In this document: piece after piece, positions 43,922-53,135 of the stretch
Layout of the letters: each line of letters begins with the position of its first letter
How positions within the stretch are numbered: the stretch's first letter is position 1
NCBI RefSeq assembly: GCF_900111775.1
Contig: NZ_FOJJ01000038.1
Span: forward strand, 62,001 to 126,000
Origin: Desulfuromonas acetexigens
Lineage (GTDB): Bacteria > Desulfobacterota > Desulfuromonadia > Desulfuromonadales > Trichloromonadaceae
Direction of reading: 5' to 3'
DNA: 64,000 nt
Translations under genes and position numbers: made by a program
Notes under the pieces: generated by a model
The model's database searches: none
The model's input: the letters and a program-made list of their open reading frames with translations, nothing else
What the model was told of the DNA's origin: nothing

Positions 43922-44500
43922 TTGAACTACCTGTTTCACCTCTATCTCGCCGAGCCGACGGAAGCGAGTCTGCTCGGCGGCCTACTGGGGGATTTCGTCA
44001 AGGGGCGTCTCGATGACCGTTGGCCGGAAGCGATCCGGCGCGGCATCGAGCGCCACCGGGGCATCGACAGCTTCGCCCAGGGCAATGCCGTCGCCCGCCG
44101 CAGTCTGCGGCGCATCGATCCCTCCTACCGCCACTGCCGCTCGATTCTCGTCGATGTCTTTTACGATCACTTCCTCGCCCGAAACTGGCATCACCACGCC
44201 GACATCCCCCTGGAGCAGTTCGCCCAGCGCTTCTACCGGATCCTCGAAAAGCACCACGAGCTTCTTCCCCCGGGATTGCAACGTATCGCTCTGCGCATGA
44301 TCGCCGGGCGCTGGCTCGAATCGTACCGCGACCCGGAAACGGTGGAGATCGTTCTGCAACGCCTGGCCGGACGCCTCTCCCGTCCTACGCCGCTGGCCCA
44401 GGGGGGTATGGAACTCCACCGCCACTACCGGGAGTTCGAACAGGATTTCACCGAGTTCCTGCCCCAGGCCGTGGCCCACGCCCGCACCCTCCCCGCCTGA
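43922..44500 (+). CDS. acpH: Acyl carrier protein phosphodiesterase-like protein (DUF479)
   Basis: The 192-residue product begins MNYLFHLYLAEP, the usual start of AcpH family members, from a TTG codon with only a weak ribosome site. His and Asp residues of the HD-like metal site are visible (GGLLGDFVKG, RHRGID, DVFYDHFLARNW). The family removes 4'-phosphopantetheine from acyl carrier protein. No fatty-acid genes are adjacent. Confidence 0.8.
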   Translation: MNYLFHLYLAEPTEASLLGGLLGDFVKGRLDDRWPEAIRRGIERHRGIDSFAQGNAVARRSLRRIDPSYRHCRSILVDVFYDHFLARNWHHHADIPLEQFAQRFYRILEKHHELLPPGLQRIALRMIAGRWLESYRDPETVEIVLQRLAGRLSRPTPLAQGGMELHRHYREFEQDFTEFLPQAVAHARTLPA

Positions 44501-44501
44501 C

Positions 44502-44537
44502 ACTCCCCACTCCCCACTCCCCACTCCCCACTCCCCA
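44502..44537. repeat. ACTCCCC tandem repeat
   Basis: Five copies of the 7-mer ACTCCCC lie between the convergent acpH and flavoprotein genes. A slippage-prone simple repeat. Confidence 0.9.
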
Positions 44538-45638
44538 CTACTGATACCGGGCCATGAAGCGCCGGTCGATCCAGTCCTTGAGCAGAAACGCCCAGCGCCC
44601 TTTCAGCACCAGCTCTCCCCGTTGCAACAGGCCCCGACCATCCCCGAGATTGAGAATTTGCAGAAACATGCGCTGCGGCACAAACTGCTCGAAGGGCTCG
44701 TCCTCGAGTGCGGCGAGCAGATTCTCGGCAAGGATCGGCCCCTGGCGCACGGCGAAAACGCCGACCCTGGGCAGAGCATGGTGATGCAGACTGATGCAAT
44801 CGCCGCCACCGAGAATTTCGGGATAGCTCAGACTGCGCAGGGTGTCGTCCACCAGCAACCCGCCGTCGTCACCGACCGCCAACCCCGATTCGGCGAAGAG
44901 GGAGGGCGGAGCGATTCCCCCGGCCAACAGGACCAGGTCGGCGGGGAGCTCGTCGCCGTCGTCGAGGAGAACATGCCGATCCGCCACCCGTTGCGCCAGC
45001 ACCCCTTCGAGAATGCGGACGCCGCGCTCGGCCAGCGAGGCCAGGGTCAACTCCCGGGCCCGCTCGGGGAAATCGGCGAGCAGGCGTCTGCCGCCGACCA
45101 GGGTGATTTCCCCATGTCCCCGGGTATCCCGCAGCAAGCGCCAGAGGGCGCCGGAAAGCTCGACCCCGGAAGGTCCGCCGCCGATCACCACGAGATTTTT
45201 GCGCCCCTCGGGCAGCATCGCCAGCAGCCGTTTTCGCGCCTCCAGCAAGTGCTGGATCGGCTTCACCGGCAGCACCGGACAACTGCCGTCATCGGGCAGA
45301 TCGACCATCACCCGGCTGCCGAGGTTGAAGGAAACCAGGTCGTATGGGAGGGTTGAACCGTCGGAAAGGCTCAGGATGCGCGCCTCGGCATCGAGTCCCG
45401 TCGCCATCGCCCGCACCACCGTCGCCCCTGCCTTTTCGGCCATGCGCGCGACGGCGAAAGTGCCCTGCTCGGGGGTATAGATGCCCGCCAGCAGTCCCGG
45501 CCCCATGCCGGAATAAAAGTGATTCTCATCGGGCGTCACCAGCGTCACCCGATGGCCGAGACCGATCATCCGCCCCAGTTGCTGCAACACCGGCAGATGG
45601 GCGTGTCCCCCTCCGACCAGCACCAGATGTTTGCCCAT
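44538..45638 (-). CDS. NDH-2-like FAD-dependent pyridine nucleotide oxidoreductase
   Basis: The product is 366 residues. It has an FAD-binding start (LVLVGGGHAHLPVL), a second nucleotide-binding motif (VVIGGGPSGVELSGAL) and a C-terminal GGGDCISLHHHALPRVGVFAVRQGPILAENL, with no membrane helix. It resembles type II NADH dehydrogenases and sulfide:quinone reductases; the FGxGHAH start is also seen in the oxidoreductase domain fused to SelD. The electron partner is unknown. The ATG at 45638 is chosen because the FAD motif starts six residues later. Confidence 0.8.
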   Translation of the reverse strand: MGKHLVLVGGGHAHLPVLQQLGRMIGLGHRVTLVTPDENHFYSGMGPGLLAGIYTPEQGTFAVARMAEKAGATVVRAMATGLDAEARILSLSDGSTLPYDLVSFNLGSRVMVDLPDDGSCPVLPVKPIQHLLEARKRLLAMLPEGRKNLVVIGGGPSGVELSGALWRLLRDTRGHGEITLVGGRRLLADFPERARELTLASLAERGVRILEGVLAQRVADRHVLLDDGDELPADLVLLAGGIAPPSLFAESGLAVGDDGGLLVDDTLRSLSYPEILGGGDCISLHHHALPRVGVFAVRQGPILAENLLAALEDEPFEQFVPQRMFLQILNLGDGRGLLQRGELVLKGRWAFLLKDWIDRRFMARYQ

Positions 45639-45772
45639 ATTCCAACCCTCCCGCGTCGAGTGAATGTCCAAAAGAGCGAATGCCGCCGTCTTTCTCGAAG
45701 TCTTTTCGCACAGTTTACTCCGGAGCGGGCATCTCGGCAAAGGCGGAATTGCAGGGGGGAGCGGTTTCCTGT

Positions 45773-46237
45773 TCAGGGGTGACGATAATCGAAGCTGTCG
45801 GTAAAACGACCCAAGGGGCTTTCAACGCGCACGCTGATGTTATAGGTGCCGGTATTTTCCAGAAAGAGATTGGCCCCGTATCCGCCCAACAGGGAAAGGC
45901 CCAGGGCGCGGATTTCGTTTCCCCGTGGGCCCAAAACGCGGAAGAAGACCTCGACATTCTCCCCGACAAGCAGATCAGGGCCGTCGAGATAGAGGACCAG
46001 TTCGGGATCAGGGTCCATTTCTTCGTCGAACTCTTCGTCGTCCAGCGGCGGGGTGACCAACCGGTAATCGAGACTCCAGGGGTCCACCAAAAGTTGGCGA
46101 ATGGAAACGCCCCCGCTTCGTTCGCTCATCAACGAAAAGCGCCCCGGACCGTTGCCCGCCTGTCCCACATAAGCGACCAAAGCCATGCACAATCCACAGC
46201 CGAGAATGAGCAGCGGGCGCAGTGGATGGTATTGCAT
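45773..46237 (-). CDS. Small exported protein under predicted GlrR/sigma-54 control
   Basis: The product is 154 residues with an N-terminal hydrophobic export signal (about 8-26) and a short acidic run (DDEEFDEEMDPDPE, about 66-80), followed by a beta-rich region that may be Ig-like (LVLYLDGPDLLVGENVEV...). The family is not recognised. The ATG at 46237 has AAGGAGAG at good spacing. Its upstream region carries a sigma-54 promoter and two GlrR-type boxes, so it is probably a target of the neighbouring GlrK-QseG-GlrR system and may act in the envelope response. Confidence 0.75.
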   Translation of the reverse strand: MQYHPLRPLLILGCGLCMALVAYVGQAGNGPGRFSLMSERSGGVSIRQLLVDPWSLDYRLVTPPLDDEEFDEEMDPDPELVLYLDGPDLLVGENVEVFFRVLGPRGNEIRALGLSLLGGYGANLFLENTGTYNISVRVESPLGRFTDSFDYRHP

Positions 46238-46269
46238 CAAACTCTCTCCTTGAGAAAAATGTCCTCGGC

Positions 46270-46284
46270 GCAAAATCAGCGCCA
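46270..46284 (-). promoter_or_regulatory. Sigma-54 promoter of the exported-protein gene
   Basis: On the minus strand TGGCGCTGATTTTGC gives TGGC-N7-TTGC, the exact -24/-12 layout. The predicted transcript starts near 46258, about 20 nt before the ATG and just upstream of the ribosome site. Confidence 0.75.
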
Positions 46285-46396
46285 TCCCACACCTCAGCAA
46301 GGCTCGGGCCAAGCTGAAGAAGCTTTGCGATACCGGCAGGTTGTGCTGGGCAGTGAGAACCGAAACGGAAACTCAAGGACCATTCTTGGAGAAAAA

Positions 46397-46414
46397 TGTC
46401 GCTGATGTGCGACA
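46397..46414 (-). promoter_or_regulatory. GlrR box 1, TGTC-N10-GACA
   Basis: TGTCGCTGATGTGCGACA is an exact match to the TGTC-N10-GACA site described for E. coli GlrR (QseF). It lies about 147 nt upstream of the predicted start of transcription. Confidence 0.7.
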
Positions 46415-46481
46415 GGGGCGTGATTTAACCGAAACAAAAGGGGCCACCGGACAGAAACGATGGCAGAAAGGGGGCTCTCCC

Positions 46482-46499
46482 TGTCGCTTATTGCCGACA
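46482..46499 (-). promoter_or_regulatory. GlrR box 2, TGTC-N10-GACA
   Basis: TGTCGCTTATTGCCGACA is a second exact match, 85 nt from the first, close to eight helical turns and so on the same DNA face. It lies about 10 nt from the glrR stop codon. Confidence 0.7.
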
Positions 46500-46509
46500 G
46501 AGGGAAAAG

Positions 46510-47868
46510 CTATTCGGGCTTGAAGAGCTGAGGGACGATGTGATGACGTTGCAGCAGCTTGTAAAAATCGGTGCGGTTGCGGTCGGCGATGCGCGCCGCC
46601 TGGGAGACGTTGCCCCGGGTCATCTGCATCAGGCGCACCAGATAGTCCTGCTCGAACTTGCGCCGAGCCTCGGCCAGGGTGGGGAATTTTTCGGGGCTCA
46701 CGCGCAACGCCGCCTGCAGAAGATCGGCGGAAATCACCGGGGTGGTCGACAGGGCCACCGCCTGCTCGATGACATTGATCAGTTGCCGGATGTTGCCGGG
46801 CCAGGAAGCGTTGAGCAACATTTCCATGGCCTCGGGGGCAAAACCGGTGAGTTTCTTGCCCGAACGGGTCGCCAGCGTCTTGCGGAAATGTTCCGCCAAG
46901 AGGGGAATATCCTCACGGCGCCGGGCCAGGCTCGGTACTTCGAGGCAGACGACGTTGAGGCGATAATAGAGGTCCTGGCGGAACTGTCCAGAGGCGACCG
47001 CTGCTTCGAGATCGCGGTGCGTGGCCGAAACGATGCGAACATCCACCGGCTCGACCCGGGTCGAGCCGACGGAGCGCACCTGTTTTTCCTGGATGACACG
47101 CAGCAACTTGACTTGCAGGGCCAGGGGCATGTCGCCGATTTCATCGAGCAGCAAGGTGCCGCCGTTGGCCGATTTGAAAAGACCGACGTAATCCTGGGTC
47201 GCCCCGGTAAAGGCGCCCTTGGTATGACCGAAGAGTTCCGATTCGAGCAGCGCCTCGGGAATCGAGCCGCAGTTCACCGCGACGAAGGGGCCGGCGGCGC
47301 GGGGGCTGGCCAGATGAATGGCTCGGGCCAGAAGCTCCTTGCCGGTGCCGCTTTCACCAAGGAGCAGGACGCTCGATTCGCTCTCCGCCACCAGCTTGAG
47401 ACGCCCGAGCAGATCCTCCATCAGCGGGCTGCAGGTGATGATCTCCCGGCGCCAGGCGACATCCTTACCGGTGGGGGCGACCCCCGGCTGGGCGCCGCTC
47501 AGATTCAGGGCTTTGCGCACTTCCTCCAGCAAGGCCCTGCTGTCCACCGGTTTGGTCAGGAAGGAGAAGACCCCGCGCCGGGTGGCCTCCACCGCCTCGG
47601 CGATGGAACCGTGGGCGGTGAGGATAATGACCGGCACCGACGCGTTGATCTTGCGGATTTCCTCGAAGAGGCCGAGGCCATCCATCCCGGCCATACGCAG
47701 GTCGGTCACCACCAGATCAGGTTGCAGCACCGGGAACCGGGCCATGGCCTGCTCGGCGCTTTCGACCTGGGTCACGGCATAGCCGGCGGCGGAAAGACGC
47801 ATGGAGAGCAGGCGCAGCAGATCGGTATCGTCATCCACCAGCAGTATGCGTCGTGCTTCAGCGTTCAT
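46510..47868 (-). CDS. glrR: GlrR/QseF-like sigma-54-dependent response regulator
   Basis: The product is 452 residues: receiver (about 6-120; Asp in LVVTDLRMAG), AAA+ (about 140-375; [25 protein letters not shown]) and a Fis-type DNA-binding helix pair whose RGNVSQAARIADRNRTDFYK closely fits GlrR proteins. It is the last gene of the kinase-lipoprotein-regulator set, the same order as qseE-qseG-qseF in enterics. Two TGTC-N10-GACA boxes lie just beyond its end. Confidence 0.9.
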   Translation of the reverse strand: MNAEARRILLVDDDTDLLRLLSMRLSAAGYAVTQVESAEQAMARFPVLQPDLVVTDLRMAGMDGLGLFEEIRKINASVPVIILTAHGSIAEAVEATRRGVFSFLTKPVDSRALLEEVRKALNLSGAQPGVAPTGKDVAWRREIITCSPLMEDLLGRLKLVAESESSVLLLGESGTGKELLARAIHLASPRAAGPFVAVNCGSIPEALLESELFGHTKGAFTGATQDYVGLFKSANGGTLLLDEIGDMPLALQVKLLRVIQEKQVRSVGSTRVEPVDVRIVSATHRDLEAAVASGQFRQDLYYRLNVVCLEVPSLARRREDIPLLAEHFRKTLATRSGKKLTGFAPEAMEMLLNASWPGNIRQLINVIEQAVALSTTPVISADLLQAALRVSPEKFPTLAEARRKFEQDYLVRLMQMTRGNVSQAARIADRNRTDFYKLLQRHHIVPQLFKPE

Positions 47869-47874
47869 GGTTCC

Positions 47875-48444
47875 TCACCGGCCGGCGGGGCGGAGTTTCT
47901 CCCGTTCGCCAAGAATGGTTTCGATCTTTTTCAGCTCCTCCAGCTGACGGTGCAGGGTCTCCGCCCGGGTCTTCTCGGCGGCGAGCTCTCTGGCACAATC
48001 CTCATCCCTCTCGACCGCCCCATCCAGCACCCCTTCCAGGACCAAGGCCAGGCCGCGCCGGGGATCATTCGCCCGATCGCTGCGTTCGGCGAGCAATTTC
48101 CGGGCCTGCTCCCGGTCGGAAAAGGGCTGATCCGGCCAGAGCGAAAGGAAAATCAGCCGCCAGCGGTCATCTTCTTCGGAGCTGCGAGCAAAACGTTTTT
48201 TAACTATATCGTACTCTTTGGCACGCTGCGTGTCGCTCATGCGCCGCAGAATGTCGAGATAAGTCAGGGGTTCGAAAACCGGGCGGGGTTTCTTCACCTT
48301 CGGTGGCACTGCCGCAACCTCCACCTCCCCTTCGGTGGCCGCTCTCCAGCGAGGTTCTTCCACGGGGAGCAGGCGTACCCGACCGCAACCGCTCAAAGCA
48401 AGAAACGTTACCCCCAACAGCAACAACACTAACCAACGATTCAT
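47875..48444 (-). CDS. qseG: QseG-like lipoprotein
   Basis: The product is 189 residues with a lipobox (LALSGC, Cys about 20), a Pro-rich linker and a helical C-terminal part. Sequence alone is weak evidence, but the location between a GlrK-type kinase (ATGA overlap) and a GlrR-type regulator (6 nt gap) matches qseG. In E. coli QseG is an outer-membrane lipoprotein that activates the kinase. Confidence 0.75.
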   Translation of the reverse strand: MNRWLVLLLLGVTFLALSGCGRVRLLPVEEPRWRAATEGEVEVAAVPPKVKKPRPVFEPLTYLDILRRMSDTQRAKEYDIVKKRFARSSEEDDRWRLIFLSLWPDQPFSDREQARKLLAERSDRANDPRRGLALVLEGVLDGAVERDEDCARELAAEKTRAETLHRQLEELKKIETILGEREKLRPAGR

Positions 48445-49883
48445 CTCTCCTCCGGATTCCGGTTCAAGGGCAAAGTCAGGCGGATGCGCCCTCCCACCCC
48501 TTCCGGCACACTCAGTTCCCCGCCGTGGGCGCGGGCAATCTCCCGGGCGATGGACAGACCGAGGCCGGTTCCCTTAACGTGCATGGCATTGGACGAAGGC
48601 CCTTGATAAAAGGGCTGAAAGACCCGCTCCCGATCCGCCGGGGGAATCCCCATCCCGGAATCGCGCACCTCGAAAAACCACGTATCCCCCTCGCGTCCAT
48701 CGACGATGGCGATGCTGCCCCCGTCCGGCGTGAACTTGATGGCGTTGGAGAGCAGATTGTCGATGAGGATCCGCAAGCGGCCGGGATCGGCCGGGACCGT
48801 CGGCGTTTCGAGACGCGCCTCGCAGCGCAGACCTTTTTTCATGATCGAGGGCTTGTGATCGGCCAGCACCTCGTCCACCAGCAGCGCCGGCGCTACCGGC
48901 ACAAGCTCCGGCGGGGCGACGCCTTCCGCTTGAAAGCGGCTGAAACCCAGCAGATTTTCGATGAGTTTTTGCAGGTCGCGGCTGCTTTTGCAAAGGATTT
49001 CCACGATCTCCCGTTGCGGGACGTTCAGGTCCCCCATCACCTTGTCGTTGAGCAGTTCGCTCCCCTCGCGGATGGACGCCAGGGGGGTCTTGAGCTCGTG
49101 ACTGATCTGGGCAACGAAACGGGACTTGGAACGCTCGACGTCAGCCAGCTGTCCACGCATCCAGTCGAGCCGCTGCCCGAGAAAAGCCAGATCGCGGGTA
49201 CCGCCGACCGAGACCGGCGAAGCGAAATCCCCCTCGCCCAGACGGTTGATCGCCGCCACAATCTGTTGAATCGGCCGGGAAATCAGGCGGGCGAACAATC
49301 CGATGAACAGCAGCGAGACGGGAACCAGGGCGCCTCCCCACCACAGCAGGGTCTGGCGGGCCTGGGCGGTGGCCTGCTGGATACGGTCCACTTCATCGTA
49401 AATCAGGCGATTACTTTGATCGGCGATGGCGTTGGCCCGTTCGTTCAGTTCGGCGAACCCTTGCAGCGCCGCTTCATGGGTCGACGACTTGCGCGGCTCC
49501 TCCCGCAACTGCTCAAAAATCTGAGCTTCCAGTTCCACCACCTGACCCAGCCGTTCGGGCAAGGGGGGGGCCAGGCCCAGATTCAGCAAGCGGACCAGGG
49601 TTTGCTGAATCTCCCTGTGCTGATCGATCATTTCCTGCAACAACCGCTTGTCGCCAAGCACTTCGTGCTGGCGGGCCTTGCGTTCCAGAGCGATCAGATC
49701 GTCAACCAGCAACCGGCTCCCCTCGGTGGCCTTCACCGAGCGGTCAACCACCGCGCCGCTCTCCCCGGCCAACAGAGCCAACGACCGCTGGGCCTGAACC
49801 AGCGCCAGAACCAGGGGGAGACAGACCAGGACAAAACCGATCAGCACCAGACTCAAAAAGGATTTCGGTCGATAGCAGCGCAT
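48441..49883 (-). CDS. glrK: GlrK/QseE-like sensor histidine kinase
   Basis: The product is 480 residues: TM1 (about 10-32), a helical periplasmic sensor (about 33-180), TM2 (about 185-205), HAMP, phosphoacceptor His in VAQISHELKTPLASI, and ATPase motifs NLLSNAIKFTPDG and GTGLGLSIAREI. This size, topology and the lipoprotein-regulator neighbours fit GlrK. It starts 11 nt after the radical SAM gene, so all four genes are likely one operon. Confidence 0.88.
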   Translation of the reverse strand: MRCYRPKSFLSLVLIGFVLVCLPLVLALVQAQRSLALLAGESGAVVDRSVKATEGSRLLVDDLIALERKARQHEVLGDKRLLQEMIDQHREIQQTLVRLLNLGLAPPLPERLGQVVELEAQIFEQLREEPRKSSTHEAALQGFAELNERANAIADQSNRLIYDEVDRIQQATAQARQTLLWWGGALVPVSLLFIGLFARLISRPIQQIVAAINRLGEGDFASPVSVGGTRDLAFLGQRLDWMRGQLADVERSKSRFVAQISHELKTPLASIREGSELLNDKVMGDLNVPQREIVEILCKSSRDLQKLIENLLGFSRFQAEGVAPPELVPVAPALLVDEVLADHKPSIMKKGLRCEARLETPTVPADPGRLRILIDNLLSNAIKFTPDGGSIAIVDGREGDTWFFEVRDSGMGIPPADRERVFQPFYQGPSSNAMHVKGTGLGLSIAREIARAHGGELSVPEGVGGRIRLTLPLNRNPEER

Positions 49884-49894
49884 GGCGGTCGAAT

Positions 49895-51226
49895 TCAGTC
49901 CATAAGGGGCCAGTCGGTTTCGAAGCCGGGAGGGTGAAACGTTTCGCGGGTGCGGTTGAAATAGCCGTATTGAAGGCGGGGGACGGCGGCCTTGACCCGA
50001 TCCATCATCGTCTTCATGCCGAGCCCTTCATCCGTCACCCCCATGGCGTCGAGATACATCGTGGGATCGATGCTCAGATTGCGCAGTTGGATGAGATCGA
50101 CCCCGGTTTCTTCCAGCAGGCGCAAGAGCGCTTCGATCTCGTCGGCGCGATCGGTGAGCCCGGGAAAGACGAGATAGTTGAGCATGGTGAACATGCCGGC
50201 CTGTTTGGCCCGGCGGATCGATTCCATGACGTCGGCGAAACGGTAACCCCGGGGGCGGTAATAGGCGTTGTAGAACGGTTCCTGTACCGAGTTGAGGGAG
50301 ACGCGGATCGAATCGACCCCCGCGGCGGCGAGCTTGTCGACGGCGTCGGGAATGGAGGCGTTGGAGTTGAAATTGATCGTCCCCCGCGTCGTCGCCCGGC
50401 GCATTTCCCGTACCGCTTCACAGATGACGCCGGTTTGCAGAATCGGATCGCCCTCGCAGCCCTGACCGAAGGAGACAATGGCGTTTTCCGCCTCTTGCAG
50501 ATGGGGAACCGCCACCTCGCAGAGCTCCTGCACGGTCGGCACGAAGGTCAGCCGCTCCTGGCTGGCCGGGCAGCACTCCGGCGCCTCCTGCAAGGAGATG
50601 CAGCCGAGGCAGCGGGAATTACAGGTCGGCGAGGTCGGCAGGGGCGCTTCCCAGCGGCGGAAGAAAAGATTTTTAGCGGCGAAGCAGTGGTAATCGACGG
50701 CGCAGCGGGAAAGCTGTTCGATCAGCCGATTTTCCGGATGCTCCTTGAGCGACCGCCGGACCAGGGGATCGAGCTTGCGGTCGTCGTAGTGCTCGGGGCG
50801 CCACTGGGGGTTGCGGTCGACCTTGGCCGCCGCCACATAGAAGCGCTCCTCCTCCACGCACCAGCCGACCGCCGTGTAGGACCAGAGGGGCAACTGCACT
50901 GCCTTGCGCCGGTAGTCGGCAGCAGGGAGCAGGGTGCGGGTGTAGCCGGGGGTCATGAAAGCCGAAACCGCCTGGATACGCCCTCCGCCCCAACTGCGCG
51001 GCAACGTTTCGACAGTGCATAGTTTGCGGCTGCTCCGGTCGAAACCCATGGGGGGCGTGTCGGGAATGGTGAAGAGACGGCTCCCCTCGGGGAGCGGAAT
51101 CAGCTCGTCGGCCCGGGGCGCCCGGGGAGTCAGACCGTTCATACCGGCTAGGAGCAGATCGGGATGTTCGAAGACCTCGCCCTGAGCGTCGGCGACGACG
51201 GCGAGGATCGTTTTCTTGGCGGCCAT
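49895..51226 (-). CDS. Radical SAM protein upstream of glrK
   Basis: The product is 443 residues. An unassigned N-terminal region (about 1-180) is followed by a radical SAM domain whose cluster motif is CNSRCLGC (C-x3-C-x2-C), with later SFGQGCEGDPIL and INFNSNASIP. The substrate is unknown. The ATG at 51226 is chosen because earlier in-frame codons lack a ribosome site; AAGGA lies about 13 nt upstream. Its placement ahead of glrK-qseG-glrR could mean a functional link or simply a shared promoter. Confidence 0.8.
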   Translation of the reverse strand: MAAKKTILAVVADAQGEVFEHPDLLLAGMNGLTPRAPRADELIPLPEGSRLFTIPDTPPMGFDRSSRKLCTVETLPRSWGGGRIQAVSAFMTPGYTRTLLPAADYRRKAVQLPLWSYTAVGWCVEEERFYVAAAKVDRNPQWRPEHYDDRKLDPLVRRSLKEHPENRLIEQLSRCAVDYHCFAAKNLFFRRWEAPLPTSPTCNSRCLGCISLQEAPECCPASQERLTFVPTVQELCEVAVPHLQEAENAIVSFGQGCEGDPILQTGVICEAVREMRRATTRGTINFNSNASIPDAVDKLAAAGVDSIRVSLNSVQEPFYNAYYRPRGYRFADVMESIRRAKQAGMFTMLNYLVFPGLTDRADEIEALLRLLEETGVDLIQLRNLSIDPTMYLDAMGVTDEGLGMKTMMDRVKAAVPRLQYGYFNRTRETFHPPGFETDWPLMD

Positions 51227-51357
51227 GATGATAATCCCATCCTTCGTTATGGCGTTTTTTAAGGGGGATGTAACATAGCACACTGACGAACAAAGGGAAA
51301 TCGGCAAGGGGCTGATTCCCCTTTTCAACACAGGCGCCATCCGCTATCCTTGCCCCC

Positions 51358-53058
51358 ATGCGCACCCTACTGACCACCCTGCACAGCAAATTCATCCATC
51401 CCAGTCTCGCCCTCCCCTGTCTCGCCGCCTATGGCGGCTTTGAGTGCGGCGAGTTGCTCATCCGCGAATTCACCGTTCACGAGCCGAAGGAAAACATCCT
51501 CGCCGCCCTGCTTGCCGAGGCACCCGATGTCGTCACCTTCTCGGTCTACCTGTGGAACCGCCGGGAAACCCTGGAACTGGTCGACGCCCTGGCGCTGGTG
51601 CGCCCGGAGTTGCGCATCGTCCTCGGTGGTCCCGAAGTCTCCTTCGACGGATCCGAGCTCTTCGCCCGCCATCCCGGCCTCACCGCCCTGGTCCGGGGCG
51701 AAGGGGAAATCCCCCTGCGTGCCCTGCTCCGGGCCTGGCAACGGGACGAGGAGCCGGACATCATCCCCCGGGTCTTGCGGCGCGACGGCGAGGAACTCAT
51801 CGAAGGCCCCGACGGGCCGCTCCTCGATCCCCTCGATGAGCTCCCCTCCCCCTTTCAACTTGGGCTGGTCGATACCGGGCGGGGCTTCGTCTATCTGGAA
51901 ACCAGCCGCGGCTGCCCCTACACCTGCAGCTTCTGCATGAGCGCGCTGGATCAACGAGTGCGCTCCTTCTCCATGGCGCGCATCCGCGCCGACCTCGACT
52001 GGCTGATGGAGCGGGAAATCCCCAAGATCAAACTGGTCGACCGCACCTTCAACTACCACGCCGAACGCGCTCGGGAAATCTTCGCTTACATCCTCACCCA
52101 TAACCGAAGCAGCCACTTTCATTTCGAGATCGGCGCCCACCTGCTCGACGACGCCACCCTAGACCTGCTCGAAAAGGTCCCCGAGGGGATGTTCCAGTTC
52201 GAGATCGGCGTCCAGTCGACCTTGCCCCAAACTCTCGCTGCCATCGACCGGCAAGCCCCTCTCGACCGGCTCGCCGAAAATGTCCGCCGCCTGCGCCGTG
52301 CCGGCAATATTCACCTGCACCTCGATCTCATCGCCGGATTGCCCGGCGAAGGCTTTGGCGATTTCCTTGCCTCCATCGACCGGGTGGCGGCCTTGAAGCC
52401 CCATCATTTGCAGATCGAACCGGTCAAACTCCTCCCCGGCGCGCCGCTGCGCCTCCAGGCCGAAGACTTCGCCATCCGCTTCGACCCCCATCCCCCCTAC
52501 ACGGTTCTCGCCACGGCCGAGTTGAGCTTCGCGGAACTGGAGCGCCTGCGCGGCATCGGCCGGCTCATGGATCTGACCTTCAACAGCGGCCGCTGTGACC
52601 GCTTTCTTGCCGGATTGACCGAAGCTTGCGGCGGGCTGGCGGCGGGGTTGGCGCAACTGGAAGAGTATTGGCGGCGGGCCGGACTCTTTCGCCATCCCCT
52701 GTCGCAGCGGGGCGTTTTCGAGGGTTTGGCGGCTTTTGTCGCGGCGGAATTCAGCGGAAAGACAGGAGAGGAACTGCGGGAGCAAGTGGCGCGGGATTTC
52801 GCCCACAGCGAGCGGGTGGTGCCGGGCAACGCCCCGGACTTTTTCGACACCGTCCTCGACGGAGACGAAGAACGTTGGGTTCGGGAGGAGGTACGGCAGC
52901 AGCAGGAGACGATCAAGGGGCAAGGGATCAAGCTGCAACACTTCGCCGCCCGCTTCCGCCATCTACCCGACCGCCCCGGTCCGACCCTGCTCCTTTTTCT
53001 CTACTACACCGAAACCGGTCGGGGACTGCGGGTGGAGGAAATCCCCCTCCCGGACTAG
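51358..53058 (+). CDS. B12-binding-domain radical SAM protein (DUF4080)
   Basis: The product is 566 residues: a B12-binding Rossmann domain (about 1-140; VTFSVYLWNRRETLELV, VLGGPEVSF), a radical SAM domain with CPYTCSFC (about 185), and a C-terminal region that fits DUF4080. Such enzymes usually do methyl transfer or other radical steps. The gene is divergent from the radical SAM gene at 51226. A B12 uptake operon elsewhere in the window would supply its cofactor. Confidence 0.88.
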   Translation: MRTLLTTLHSKFIHPSLALPCLAAYGGFECGELLIREFTVHEPKENILAALLAEAPDVVTFSVYLWNRRETLELVDALALVRPELRIVLGGPEVSFDGSELFARHPGLTALVRGEGEIPLRALLRAWQRDEEPDIIPRVLRRDGEELIEGPDGPLLDPLDELPSPFQLGLVDTGRGFVYLETSRGCPYTCSFCMSALDQRVRSFSMARIRADLDWLMEREIPKIKLVDRTFNYHAERAREIFAYILTHNRSSHFHFEIGAHLLDDATLDLLEKVPEGMFQFEIGVQSTLPQTLAAIDRQAPLDRLAENVRRLRRAGNIHLHLDLIAGLPGEGFGDFLASIDRVAALKPHHLQIEPVKLLPGAPLRLQAEDFAIRFDPHPPYTVLATAELSFAELERLRGIGRLMDLTFNSGRCDRFLAGLTEACGGLAAGLAQLEEYWRRAGLFRHPLSQRGVFEGLAAFVAAEFSGKTGEELREQVARDFAHSERVVPGNAPDFFDTVLDGDEERWVREEVRQQQETIKGQGIKLQHFAARFRHLPDRPGPTLLLFLYYTETGRGLRVEEIPLPD

Positions 53059-53072
53059 CCGTCACGACAAAG

Positions 53073-53111
53073 GAAAAGCCGCCGCGACTTTGCTGATCGC
53101 GGCGGCTTTTC
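53073..53111. terminator. Strong bidirectional terminator
   Basis: A perfect 15 bp stem (GAAAAGCCGCCGCGA with its complement) has a 9 nt loop, and the right arm ends in TTTTC. It lies between convergent genes. Confidence 0.88.
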
Positions 53112-53135
53112 TTTTACAAAAAATCCTGTCTCTCC

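Noticed and set aside
44502-44537. A CRISPR-like repeat
   Set aside because: It is a simple ACTCCCC tandem with no spacers.
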